A stretch of 64,000 nt of DNA from Saprospiraceae bacterium (GTDB lineage: Bacteria > Bacteroidota > Bacteroidia > Chitinophagales > Saprospiraceae). Positions 1 through 10,200 of the stretch are shown here, piece by piece. The notes under the pieces were generated by a model. That model worked only from the letters and a program-made list of their open reading frames with translations, did no database searches and had not been told where the DNA came from. The translations under genes and the position numbers were made by a program. The DNA lies in contig JALHLK010000020.1 in NCBI GenBank assembly GCA_022844565.1, positions 1-64,000 on the forward strand, written 5' to 3'. Numbering within the stretch: the first letter of the stretch is position 1; every line of letters starts with the position of its first letter.

Positions 1-103
1 TGCTATTTCAGCTTTAGTTGCTTATCAAACCTTTGAAAAAAAACCAAGCATCAAAATCAAGCACGAACTTGACTCTTTTAAACCCTTTTTGACTGCAGCT
101 TAA
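1..103 (+). CDS. C-terminal tail of an unidentified protein (cut by window edge)
   Basis: Reading from base 2, an open frame of 33 codons runs to a TAA at 101-103. The encoded tail (beginning AISALVAYQTFEKK) is codon-like and ends just before a non-coding stretch. The short helix followed by a basic/hydrophobic strand resembles the C-terminus of Gfo/Idh/MocA-type oxidoreductases, but 33 residues are too few to assign a family. It converges on the next gene, which lies on the other strand. Confidence 0.4.
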   Translation, partial: AISALVAYQTFEKKPSIKIKHELDSFKPFLTAA

Positions 104-180
104 ACATTATTCACGTTAAATTAATATAAAGCATTGATTTAAACTTGAAAGATTGAGTTTTTAGATTATTTCTAATATTA

Positions 181-249
181 ACTTTTGTGTCTAATCCTTC
201 TTTTCTTTGTTTTGGCACCCCAAGATCCAAAGTTCTTAGACACAAAAGT
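181..249. terminator. 14-bp inverted repeat between convergent genes
   Basis: ACTTTTGTGTCTAA (181-194) is perfectly repeated in inverse at 236-249. The 41-nt interior can itself pair weakly (CTTTG near 205 with CAAAG near 228). It lies between two convergent genes and probably terminates transcription in both directions. There is no clear U tract, so the terminator role is inferred from structure and position. Confidence 0.4.
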
Positions 250-259
250 CAAATGATTA

Positions 260-3200
260 TCACTTCAACCCCGATAAATATTCTACTAAATCCCTAATCT
301 CACCAATCGATATTTTCTTAGCAGCATTGGGCATGCTCGATGGCAACATTTCCGTGGTTTTAATACGAGATTTGGCTAATACCAGTGGTTCAGCTTCCGA
401 GGTTTTTAAAGTGATGGCTTTTGCATTGTCTGACATCAAAATACCCGTGTGGGAGACATCATCCGTGAGTGTGACAATCGCTGTACCGTAACCTGGAGCA
501 ATTCTAACATCTGGCTTGACCATCGCCTCGAGGATTTGTTCTCTTGACAATGTACTTCCAATCTTACTCAAATCTGGGCCTACATCACTTCCTTCCCCAT
601 CCACTTTATGACATCGTATACACATTGCTGTAGAATTCCAGAAAAATGTACCATACCCTTTTCCACCGTCTCCTCCGTAGAGCGCATTACTATAATTGTC
701 GGTAATAGCGCTTTTTCTCTTTATATCAAGCGATGCGGTAAACTTATCATTTTTAAGGGAGTCTATTAACGTGAAGAACTCTAATTCAATCTCCTTAGGA
801 AGTTTGTCTTCGTTGAATGTTTTGATTAAGACATTTACCGATGGCTCGACGGTCTTAGGTTTAAGATTAGCCATCAGTTTAAGTATTTGTTGCTTTTCTT
901 TTGATGATCCATTTTTAAAAGTAAGATCAGCCATCTCAGAAAATTGGGCTCCATTGACCATACTGTCATCAATCAAACTTATTGCGACACTTTTAAGTTT
1001 ATCAGACTTGGAAGTCAAACTTGCTTTTACAACATCATTGATTTTATCTAATTTTAAAGATTTGAGTGATCTTAAAAGGACACTTTTTAAATCTTCGTCT
1101 TTAGTACTATAGAAAAGATCAACAAGTAATGATTTGCTCTCGGCAATATTGTGCGCTACCATCATTTTTGCAACTGCAGCTAAATCTTGAGTATTAGACA
1201 TCTTTAAGAGTTGGCTATAATTAGCCTTTACCATAGACCTCACTTCGGCAGAATCTCTTGTTACAACACCAATGTACCTACCATCTACTCTATCCAGTAC
1301 AGACGGATTGTGCCATGAACTTAAGGCAGAAAGGGCCTCTTGCCTCAATGGGCTAGGCGTTTCTTTGGCTAATGAATAGTCAAAAAGAAGTTTGAGTGAC
1401 TCAGAATTACCCGTTCGTACAGCCGCATTGATAGCTCTACGCATGATGATTTCATTTTTATTTCCAGGGCTCATAAGAAGTTTAGCCAATTGTGGCATGG
1501 CTTTAAGGATGCCACCATCATCATTGATTCCTCTTGCTGCTTCTGCCACAATATCCTGATTTTTTTCAGACAAAAACTGTGTTAATCCTTCTGATTTTAA
1601 TCTTCGTAAAGTCAATACCGCTGCTAATCGTATGTGCTCATTTTCATTGGAAGCAAGTGAGATTAAATCTTTAGCATCTGCTATTTGAGATAAGCTATGT
1701 ACTATCGCATGTCTTAAATACAAATCAGATTTGCCTATCTTTTTAGTAACTTCAAGCAATGGTTGGTAAGCTGTTTTAACCTTCATTCTTCCTAAAGCCT
1801 CAGCAGCGTGAAATACCAATCTACTGGATGGATTTGTCAATAAATTTGTGATTTGCTCCGTTGCGATAGGTTTTTTTGGATCACCTAAGACCTTTACTAC
1901 TTGTGTTAATACTTCTGGATCAGTATCATTTAAAAGTGGTACTAACAAAGCACTAACAGCATCGTCACTTCTGTATAGTTGGCCCAAGCCCCATATAGCG
2001 TGTACTCTTTTTAGCAATGGATTTCCTGCTTTAGATGCATCAGATAAAAGCATTTTACCCTTTTCTCCCGATTCTACGAGTAGAAATTGAGCTTTAAGGC
2101 GTATTCTCTTATCTTCATTTCCTAAATATGTTGCCAAAGTATCTACTGACAACTTGGTGAAGTCTTGCGAAAGAATCATTTTTGTCCTCTTTCGCTGATT
2201 TTCTAAACTATTATCAGTGACATCAATTTTCCAAATTCGACCATAATCTTTAGTATTCCATCCTGTGACCCAATCAGAGGCATAAAGTGCTCCATCTGGA
2301 CCAAATTGGATACCTGTTGGTAGAATACCGGAAACGATTTCTTCTTCCGTATCCAAATCAAATGATGATCCTTTTGGCTTTAATCCGAAAGACCATATCT
2401 TAGAATTTGCAGGACTTCCCACAAATTCCACCACGAAAAACTTGTTCAACCATTTTTTACCTAATGCGGTACCCGGATTATGAATAAATCCTGTTGGGCC
2501 ATTATGAAAATTTTTGATAGGAGGAAGGATGTATGCAGCTTGACCTTCATGATATGGTTTATAGAGATTTTCGTCCATCCACACATTATAATTATTATTT
2601 TTAGGGTCTGAGTACTTGCCAAATTGCCAATGTGTCCTCCAACCCGCATCACTACCTTGCACGATGTGTACCAGCCTTTCGCTTTCACCAGCATGATCAC
2701 CGTCGTTATCGCATGTGATGATATTGCCAAAGTCATCAAAAGCAAATTCATGCGTGTTACGCAACCCAGTGGCTATAATTTCAAAATCAGAACCATCAGG
2801 ATTTGATCTACAAATTACACCACAATGAGGGTGAGGATATTTTTTACCTTCTAAATCTTCGATAGATGCACCAATATCTCCAATACCCCAGTAAATCTTA
2901 CCATCTGGCCCTTCTACCACTCCTGACACATTGTGCCCACTAAATCCGATATGCACAGCATAACCCTTACTGATCGATTTCTTTTCATCCCATAAACCGT
3001 CATTATCACTATCTGTGAGTCTCCAAATATTGGGTGCCATACCAAGAAAAGCGTCGCGCGCACGAACGAGCAATCCACCTGCGATGTCTGTGATTTCATC
3101 CATCATGTTGATCATATATCCACGTGCTTTATCAGCAAAACCGTCGCCATCCGTATCTTCTATTATGTGAATCTCTTCTTTTTGCACACCCAGATCTTTC

Positions 3201-3676
3201 CAATCGTGTACTCCATCCTTATTTAGATCTGGTACCCAAGTATTGGTTGCTGAGAATTCAGGTGCGAATACACCTCTCAAAAATTTTCTTCTATCTTCGG
3301 GGCTTTCCAATGCTATCGAAGGTATTTTCCAATGTTCAAATCCTCGGATATCAAACTCACTATTTTTTTGCCTTACGGTCCTGGTCACATAAGCAGTTCC
3401 TTTATCATCTATTTGAAGTGCGATTGGATCTGGCACCATCGAATCGGAAGCCCATATTTTAGCATTCAAACCACTGGCTAATCGAATGGATGTATTTTTT
3501 TCTATGTCAGCAGCCATGGTTTCGACCTGACTTTTGTCAAATTCGACTGTTTTATACAGCGTTAGAGGGCTTTCTCCTTTTGTATTATTCCCTTCGGAAG
3601 AGTCACTTTTTTTACAGCTAGAAATGGTCAGTATAACAATAAATACAAATGATGTGCGGCTAAAAAACTTTTTCAT
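260..3676 (-). CDS. PVC-type heme-binding CxxCH lipoprotein with beta-propeller and HEAT repeats
   Basis: A 1138-residue exported lipoprotein: hydrophobic signal, then the lipobox ISSC with Cys at about residue 21. The N-terminal half (about 60-490) reads as a propeller of the putative membrane-bound dehydrogenase type, with DxDxDG-like calcium loops such as DTDGDGFAD and DSDNDGLWD. The middle (about 510-960) is rich in HEAT-like helical repeats. The C-terminus carries a single c-type heme motif C1019-I-R-C1022-H1023, followed by the conserved GPDLS stretch. Proteins of this layout are common in Bacteroidota and Planctomycetes and are thought to oxidise sugars or alcohols outside the inner membrane; the substrate is not known. 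It is monocistronic here. The family call is secure, the function is not. Confidence 0.88.
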   Translation of the reverse strand: MKKFFSRTSFVFIVILTISSCKKSDSSEGNNTKGESPLTLYKTVEFDKSQVETMAADIEKNTSIRLASGLNAKIWASDSMVPDPIALQIDDKGTAYVTRTVRQKNSEFDIRGFEHWKIPSIALESPEDRRKFLRGVFAPEFSATNTWVPDLNKDGVHDWKDLGVQKEEIHIIEDTDGDGFADKARGYMINMMDEITDIAGGLLVRARDAFLGMAPNIWRLTDSDNDGLWDEKKSISKGYAVHIGFSGHNVSGVVEGPDGKIYWGIGDIGASIEDLEGKKYPHPHCGVICRSNPDGSDFEIIATGLRNTHEFAFDDFGNIITCDNDGDHAGESERLVHIVQGSDAGWRTHWQFGKYSDPKNNNYNVWMDENLYKPYHEGQAAYILPPIKNFHNGPTGFIHNPGTALGKKWLNKFFVVEFVGSPANSKIWSFGLKPKGSSFDLDTEEEIVSGILPTGIQFGPDGALYASDWVTGWNTKDYGRIWKIDVTDNSLENQRKRTKMILSQDFTKLSVDTLATYLGNEDKRIRLKAQFLLVESGEKGKMLLSDASKAGNPLLKRVHAIWGLGQLYRSDDAVSALLVPLLNDTDPEVLTQVVKVLGDPKKPIATEQITNLLTNPSSRLVFHAAEALGRMKVKTAYQPLLEVTKKIGKSDLYLRHAIVHSLSQIADAKDLISLASNENEHIRLAAVLTLRRLKSEGLTQFLSEKNQDIVAEAARGINDDGGILKAMPQLAKLLMSPGNKNEIIMRRAINAAVRTGNSESLKLLFDYSLAKETPSPLRQEALSALSSWHNPSVLDRVDGRYIGVVTRDSAEVRSMVKANYSQLLKMSNTQDLAAVAKMMVAHNIAESKSLLVDLFYSTKDEDLKSVLLRSLKSLKLDKINDVVKASLTSKSDKLKSVAISLIDDSMVNGAQFSEMADLTFKNGSSKEKQQILKLMANLKPKTVEPSVNVLIKTFNEDKLPKEIELEFFTLIDSLKNDKFTASLDIKRKSAITDNYSNALYGGDGGKGYGTFFWNSTAMCIRCHKVDGEGSDVGPDLSKIGSTLSREQILEAMVKPDVRIAPGYGTAIVTLTDDVSHTGILMSDNAKAITLKTSEAEPLVLAKSRIKTTEMLPSSMPNAAKKISIGEIRDLVEYLSGLK

Positions 3677-4114
3677 GAATCTACGATTGTTTGATATTTA
3701 AAAACAAAAACTCTAAAGTAGTTGTATTTTCAAAATATTCAAATATTCATGATTAGAAAAACAAATGAAATTGCAAAAATGATAGAAACCAAATATTTAA
3801 GTCTGAATTAGGTTTAAAATTTAAATTTAAAAATCGTGTTTTTCGAGTTAAATTTTATGTTCAAAAATCAGTATATTTTAGGTGAAAAAGAAGAAACAAA
3901 AGTGCTCCATTTTTCAGAAAAAATACTTTAAAATATACTTGCAAAATTGTAGAAAAAAGTGTATATTTGTTATGAATCAATGGTTAAAGAAATGTTTTAG
4001 CAAATGAATCTTATTTTCTAATCCTCTACAGTTTCATAGGTGAAAAGGTCAGGATTGAAATAGGTAATTAACATCTCAAAAAAATAAACGGTAAACAAAT
4101 TAAAAAGAAATATA
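3677..4114. other. 438-nt divergent intergenic region
   Basis: Very AT-rich spacer between the divergent heme-protein and SDR genes. It holds the putative SDR promoter (3939-3969) and otherwise no hairpin, repeat or convincing small gene. No clear TAnnTTTG box was seen for the leftward gene. Confidence 0.6.
3939..3969 (+). promoter_or_regulatory. Bacteroidota-type promoter for the SDR gene
   Basis: TTG at 3939-3941 and TATATTTG at 3962-3969 are separated by 20 nt, matching the -33/-7 arrangement of Bacteroidota housekeeping promoters. Transcription from here would leave a leader of about 140 nt before the ATG at 4115. Confidence 0.5.
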
Positions 4115-4870
4115 ATGGAAACAACATTCAAAAACAAAGTAGCACTTGTAACGGGTGGCTCATTTGGAATTGGCAAAGCCACAGCTCTTGCATTTGCAAA
4201 AAAAGGAGCTATGGTTGTCATCGCGGACTGGGTGGAAGATTTAGGAACACTAAATGAAATAAAATCGATTGGAGGCGAAGCAATCTTTATTAAATGCGAT
4301 GTGTCAAAGACCGAAGACGTGAAAGCAATGATAGAAAAAACAATCGCCACTTTTGGGAGGTTAGATTATGCTTTTAACAATGCAGGAATTGAAGGAAACA
4401 ATGGAATCACGCAAGAATGTACAGAAGAAAATTGGGACAAAACCATAGGCATAAACCTAAAGGGTCTTTGGCTTTGCATGAAATATGAAATTCCTGAAAT
4501 TTTAAAACAAGGCAAAGGTGTAATCGTCAATTGTGCATCCATAGCAGGACTGGTTGGATTTCCAGGTCTACCTGCTTATGTAGCGTCTAAACATGGTATA
4601 ATAGGATTGACAAAAACAGCTGCATTAGAATGTGCTAAACTCGGAATCAGGGTCAACGCTGTTTGCCCAGGTGCTATAAAAACAGCCATGATCGACAGAA
4701 TCACTGGAAACGCAAAAGAAGTAGAAGAACAGTTTGCAGCGATGGAACCTATTGGGCGTCTCGGGCAGCCGGAAGAAGTAGCCAATGCAGTATTATGGCT
4801 GTGTTCAGATGAAGCTTCGTTTGTGACAGGACATGCCATGCCGGTAGATGGAGGATGGGTGGCACAGTAA
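4115..4870 (+). CDS. SDR family NAD(P)-dependent oxidoreductase
   Basis: A 251-residue classical short-chain dehydrogenase of normal length. The cofactor loop TGGSFGIG is at 13-20, NNAG at 88-91, and the catalytic residues are S142, Y155 and K159 (YVASK). An acidic residue, D38, at the end of the second beta strand suggests NAD(H) rather than NADP(H). The C-terminal stretch PxDGGW is typical of the glucose/3-oxoacyl dehydrogenase-like group. The substrate cannot be read from sequence. The gene stands alone, with its own promoter and a strong hairpin behind it. Confidence 0.92.
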   Translation: METTFKNKVALVTGGSFGIGKATALAFAKKGAMVVIADWVEDLGTLNEIKSIGGEAIFIKCDVSKTEDVKAMIEKTIATFGRLDYAFNNAGIEGNNGITQECTEENWDKTIGINLKGLWLCMKYEIPEILKQGKGVIVNCASIAGLVGFPGLPAYVASKHGIIGLTKTAALECAKLGIRVNAVCPGAIKTAMIDRITGNAKEVEEQFAAMEPIGRLGQPEEVANAVLWLCSDEASFVTGHAMPVDGGWVAQ

Positions 4871-4891
4871 TAATGGTTATCATATTTTAAG

Positions 4892-4931
4892 TTCAACCCA
4901 AAGTAAGCACCAGTGCTTACTTTGGGTTGAA
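4892..4931. terminator. 19-bp perfect hairpin after the SDR gene
   Basis: TTCAACCCAAAGTAAGCAC (4892-4910) is followed by CA and its exact reverse complement (4913-4931). It begins 21 nt after the SDR stop codon. It lacks a T run, but the length and perfection point to a transcription terminator or an mRNA-stabilising end. Confidence 0.7.
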
Positions 4932-5027
4932 TCAATAGTGACAAAATGCATTATAACTTACAATTAATTTTTACCATTCTATGTGCTAAAGTAAATACCT
5001 AATTTAATCGAAGATAAAAAGTAACAT

Positions 5028-5858
5028 ATGAAACTATTAGTAACCACCGATTTTTCAGTAAACTCGAAAGGTGCCATTAGATTTGCTCAAACGCTTGCTA
5101 AGCAATCCAAAGAAATAGAGGTAGTTTTTTACCACGCTATCAAATTTATTAAGCCAACTGTTTGGAATGATATTTTTTATAGTGCTTATCAACAAGAAGA
5201 AATTGAGCGACTTACAGCCGAGCTCAAAAACTTTGTATATGAAACAATTGGTCAAAGTAAAGATACATTTACCACTGTTAATTTTATAATTGACGCAGCT
5301 ACTTCAACAGAAAAGGACATCATAAGATATGCCGAAGAAAATAAGATAGACATCATTTGTATGGCAACCCGTGGTGCAGGTTTGTTAAGAAAGATTATGG
5401 GTACTCATACATCCCATGTCGTTAATAATTCTAGTATTCCAGTTTTGGTTATCCCAAGTTACTATCGTTCTAAGGCATTAAAAAAAGTAACGTATTTATC
5501 TGATTTTGAATATCTAAAGAAAGAAATGGAAATAGTTTCAAAATTTTCGAACACTATAAAATCCAGTTTTGAAGTATTGCATTACTCATCCATTGTTATG
5601 GACGAAAATGAGTTTGAATACAATAAAAATCTTTTTGTTTCAGGAGAATACAACGATATCAAACTTAACATTGTCAAAAACACCTTGGAATTGTCTTTAG
5701 TGGAAAGAATCTCTCAATTCATTAATAAATCGAAGCCTGATCTTTTAATCATGTTTACCAAAAGGGAAAAGAGTTTTTTTGAAAGAATATTTCTGCCCAG
5801 TAAATCAGCCGAACTTACTTATACAACTAAAGTGCCTGTCTTGATATTTTCCAAATGA
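5028..5858 (+). CDS. Universal stress protein, tandem UspA domains
   Basis: A 276-residue cytoplasmic protein with two Usp folds. The first (about 1-145) starts MKLLVTTDFS and contains the nucleotide-binding-like loop TRGAGLLRKIMG with T-S-H-V after it. The second (about 150-276) is more diverged and ends in the typical VPVLIF strand. Tandem Usp proteins bind ATP or act as stress-response partners. It is the first gene of a three-gene operon: its stop overlaps the start of the DUF2062 gene by 4 bp (ATGA). Linkage with a cation pump suggests an ion or energy stress module (inference). Confidence 0.85.
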   Translation: MKLLVTTDFSVNSKGAIRFAQTLAKQSKEIEVVFYHAIKFIKPTVWNDIFYSAYQQEEIERLTAELKNFVYETIGQSKDTFTTVNFIIDAATSTEKDIIRYAEENKIDIICMATRGAGLLRKIMGTHTSHVVNNSSIPVLVIPSYYRSKALKKVTYLSDFEYLKKEMEIVSKFSNTIKSSFEVLHYSSIVMDENEFEYNKNLFVSGEYNDIKLNIVKNTLELSLVERISQFINKSKPDLLIMFTKREKSFFERIFLPSKSAELTYTTKVPVLIFSK

Positions 5859-6331
5859 AATTCGTTAAAGGTAACTTTGTTGTAAATATTTTTCGGAAAG
5901 CAAAGATTAGCTTTTTAAAAATATACTATGCTAGAGGGAGTGCTCATGAAGTTGCATTAGGAGCAGCGATTGGTGCATTTTGGGGTGTCTTCCCAACATT
6001 TGGATTAAGTACAATTTTATCGCTGTTATTATACAAAATCTTTCGTTTTAACATCGTTGCCGCCATATCTGGTGCGTTTATTTCTAATCCTTTAACGAGT
6101 CCTTTTTTATTGATGATAAGCTATAAGGTTGGTAGTTATTTTATTAAAACCGATATTCAATTTGATTATGATAATTGGTATAAAACCTTACCCCAAATTG
6201 GGTATGTTTTGTTTGTAGGTTCGACCATCGTTAGCTTAGTCACTGGATTATTTGTTTATTATATCACTAAATATGCTATTGAGCGTAGGCGCAACCTAAA
6301 GCATTACAAACCTATTCAAAATACAAAATGA
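5855..6331 (+). CDS. DUF2062 domain membrane protein
   Basis: A 158-residue integral membrane protein. The conserved DUF2062 core is visible: EVALGAAIGAFWGVFP, followed by a hydrophobic helix and then AISGAFISNPLTSPFLL. A further helix is at about 112-135 and the tail is basic. DUF2062 proteins have no settled biochemical role; some sit beside glycosyltransferases or transporters. Start and stop overlap both neighbours by 4 bp, so translation is probably coupled to the Usp and P-ATPase genes. Confidence 0.85.
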   Translation: MKFVKGNFVVNIFRKAKISFLKIYYARGSAHEVALGAAIGAFWGVFPTFGLSTILSLLLYKIFRFNIVAAISGAFISNPLTSPFLLMISYKVGSYFIKTDIQFDYDNWYKTLPQIGYVLFVGSTIVSLVTGLFVYYITKYAIERRRNLKHYKPIQNTK

Positions 6332-8916
6332 ACTATCACATTTTATCCATTCATGAAATCCAGCAATTGCTTAACACAAAGAGAGATGGTCTACATCAGT
6401 CTGATGCAGAAGAACGTTTACGTGAAAATGGAAGAAATGAATTAATCGAAAAAAAGAAAAAACCGACATGGCTAATCTTTTTTAATCAATTTAAAGAAGT
6501 AATGATATTGATACTGCTCACAGCGGCAGCGATATCTATTGCAATTGGCCATACTAAAGACGCGATTGTCATTCTAATCATTGTTTTCCTCAATGCGATC
6601 ATAGGATTTGTACAAGAGTATCGCGCTGAAAAAGCAATGGCTGCTTTAAAAAAAATGTCTGCATCAAACTCTATGGTTAGGAGAAATGGCAGTATTATTG
6701 AAATAGCATCTTCAGAATTAGTAATAGGTGATATTGTGATATTGGAGGCGGGGAATATTGTACCTGCTGACATACGTCTTTCTGAAACTCATTCGCTCAA
6801 AATAGAGGAATCATCACTTACAGGTGAGTCCCATTCTGTTGATAAACTTACCAAAGAACTACAATCAGAAGATTTGCCAATTGGTGATCGCAATAATATG
6901 GCATTCAAAAGCACCATAGTTTCGAATGGACGAGGAGAAGGTATTGTAGTAGCAACGGGAATGAATTCTGAAATAGGACGCATTGCTAAACTTTTACAAG
7001 AAGAAGAAAGCCAAACACCGCTTCAAAAGAGGTTAGCGGATTTTAGTAAAAAACTGTCTTTCATCGTGATTGGTATTTGTGGCGTTTTATATGGTGTTGG
7101 TTTACTTCGTGGCGAAGATCCTATTCAAATGTTGCTAACCGCTATTTCAGTGGCAGTAGCTGCCATACCTGAAGCTTTACCCGCTATAATTACCATTGCA
7201 TTGGCCTTAGGAGCTAGACGTATGGTAAGTAAGAATGCATTAATACGTAGACTTCCGTCTGTCGAAACTTTGGGGTCTATAACGTATATCTGCTCTGACA
7301 AAACAGGCACCATTACCCAAAACAAAATGACCGTTACTGACACTTGGCAACCAAATTCCATCGTAACATTTCAAAACTTGAACGCAGAAGAAGTATTACT
7401 TTTTGCTATGGAACTCAACCATGATGTTTCTGTCAATGAGTCAAACAATTTTAAGGGAGACCCAACCGAAATAGCCATTGTGGAATATACAAGAAAGCAT
7501 AGCCTTTATCGCGAATTATGGAAAAGTATGCGTAGGGTAGAAGAATTGCCCTTTGACGCAGAGAGAAAACGAATGACTACAATTTACGCGATCAATGATC
7601 AGTACATAGCCGTAACAAAAGGTGCAGTAGAATCCGTATTAAAATGTTGCACCACAAATGATGAGGCTGAAATTTCGAAAGCGGTCATTCAGTTTGCTCA
7701 ACAAGGTAAAAGAGTTTTATCATATGCTTTTACCATTTTGGACAAATTACCTGAAAATACTACCATCCAAAATACAGAAGAGCATCTCAACTTTATTGGC
7801 ATCGTTGCAATGATAGACCCTCCGAGAGAAGAGGCAAAGAAGGCAATAGCGGATTGCTATACGGCAGGTATCACACCCGTGATGATAACAGGCGACCACC
7901 CAATAACTGCTCATGCTATAGCCCTTGAAACTGGTATTATCCATAAAAAAACGGATAGAATTGTTACTGGGATTGAATTACACGAATACACAGATGAAGA
8001 GTTTGAAAAGGAAGTTGAATACATAAAAGTTTATGCTCGAGTGTCACCAGAACAAAAGTTGCAAATAGTCAAAATCCTTCAAAAGAAAAACCATTTTGTT
8101 GCTATGACTGGTGATGGAGTAAATGATGCCCCTGCCTTGCGAAGAGCCAACATAGGTATTGCTATGGGCATAACGGGAACGGATGTAAGTAAAGAAGCAG
8201 CCCAAATGATTTTATTGGATGATAATTTTGCAACCATCATAAAAGCAGTAAAAGAAGGAAGAAGAATTTATGATAACATCAGAAAATTTATAAAATATAC
8301 CCTGACCAGTAATGGTGGAGAAATTTGGACAATTTTCTTAGCTCCCCTCATTGGATTGCCCATACCGCTTATACCCATTCATATTTTATGGATTAATCTA
8401 GTGACAGACGGACTACCCGGGTTAGCCTATGCAGCAGAACCCGCAGAAGACAATATTTTACAACAACCGCCTCGCAAAACAGATGAAAGTATATTTTCAA
8501 AAGGTTTAGGGCTTCACATATTTTGGGTTGGATTGCTAATGGGTGCAGTTTGTTTAGGAACACAAGCTTGGGCTACACACCTCGGTAACGATAAATGGCA
8601 AACAATGGTCTTCACCGTACTATGTATAAGTCAGATGGGACATGCCATGGCAATTAGAAGCGATTTGAAATCACTATTTCAACAAGGAGTTTTTGGCAAC
8701 AAACAATTAGTAGGTGCTGTGCTACTCACCTTTGCTTTGCAAATGGCAGTAATTTATGTTCCTTTTTTACAAGAAATTTTCCGTACAAAATCTTTGACGC
8801 TCATTGAATTATTAATTTGTATAGGCGTATCAAGTATTGTTTTCTGGGCAGTAGAAATAGAAAAATTTGTGAAGCGGAGAAAAATAAGCATCTCAATTAA
8901 AAAGAAATATCATTAA
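6328..8916 (+). CDS. Cation-translocating P-type ATPase, Ca2+ (P2A) type
   Basis: An 862-residue pump with every P-ATPase landmark: actuator TGES at 165-168, phosphorylation site DKTGT with D324, and hinge TGDGVNDAP at 594-602. Calcium ligands of the SERCA family are kept: the Glu of PEALP (281-285) in TM4, NGGE in TM5, and N with TD of NLVTDG in TM6. Calcium, or possibly manganese, export from the cytoplasm is therefore the likely activity. An N-terminal cation-ATPase domain is present (about 1-70). It is the last gene of the Usp-DUF2062-ATPase operon and converges on the aldo/keto reductase gene 38 nt away. Confidence 0.92.
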   Translation: MNYHILSIHEIQQLLNTKRDGLHQSDAEERLRENGRNELIEKKKKPTWLIFFNQFKEVMILILLTAAAISIAIGHTKDAIVILIIVFLNAIIGFVQEYRAEKAMAALKKMSASNSMVRRNGSIIEIASSELVIGDIVILEAGNIVPADIRLSETHSLKIEESSLTGESHSVDKLTKELQSEDLPIGDRNNMAFKSTIVSNGRGEGIVVATGMNSEIGRIAKLLQEEESQTPLQKRLADFSKKLSFIVIGICGVLYGVGLLRGEDPIQMLLTAISVAVAAIPEALPAIITIALALGARRMVSKNALIRRLPSVETLGSITYICSDKTGTITQNKMTVTDTWQPNSIVTFQNLNAEEVLLFAMELNHDVSVNESNNFKGDPTEIAIVEYTRKHSLYRELWKSMRRVEELPFDAERKRMTTIYAINDQYIAVTKGAVESVLKCCTTNDEAEISKAVIQFAQQGKRVLSYAFTILDKLPENTTIQNTEEHLNFIGIVAMIDPPREEAKKAIADCYTAGITPVMITGDHPITAHAIALETGIIHKKTDRIVTGIELHEYTDEEFEKEVEYIKVYARVSPEQKLQIVKILQKKNHFVAMTGDGVNDAPALRRANIGIAMGITGTDVSKEAAQMILLDDNFATIIKAVKEGRRIYDNIRKFIKYTLTSNGGEIWTIFLAPLIGLPIPLIPIHILWINLVTDGLPGLAYAAEPAEDNILQQPPRKTDESIFSKGLGLHIFWVGLLMGAVCLGTQAWATHLGNDKWQTMVFTVLCISQMGHAMAIRSDLKSLFQQGVFGNKQLVGAVLLTFALQMAVIYVPFLQEIFRTKSLTLIELLICIGVSSIVFWAVEIEKFVKRRKISISIKKKYH

Positions 8917-8954
8917 CCAAGCGATAAAGTATTTCTAATTGAGCTCTTTGAGCA

Positions 8955-10052
<1,098 letters not shown>

Positions 10053-10174
10053 GTTATTAATTTTATAATACAAAAGTCAGTGCATTTCATGTAGCAATTC
10101 ATACCCAAATTACCTTTTTAATTACCACTTTTACTTAAAATACTTTACATAGAAAGTTATTAGTTGTATTTATC

Positions 10175-10182
10175 TAAATTTG
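10175..10182 (+). promoter_or_regulatory. -7 box of the AraC-family gene
   Basis: TAAATTTG, a perfect match to TAnnTTTG. It overlaps an in-frame TTG at 10180, so translation must begin further down, at the ATG 10201. No clear -33 element is seen. Confidence 0.5.
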
Positions 10183-10200
10183 TTATTCGAAATCATCAAA

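Noticed and set aside
2616-2630. TTGCCAAATTGCCAA, similar to the operator palindrome of the 51-55 kb promoters
   Set aside because: It lies inside the coding region of the heme protein, has one extra base in the centre, and no TAnnTTTG box follows at the right distance.
2461-3462. Several open frames on both strands within the heme-protein gene
   Set aside because: They overlap a 1138-residue gene with clear domains and have no motifs or starts of their own.
4018-4350. 110-codon minus-strand frame over the start of the SDR gene
   Set aside because: It is an antisense shadow of a gene with full family motifs.
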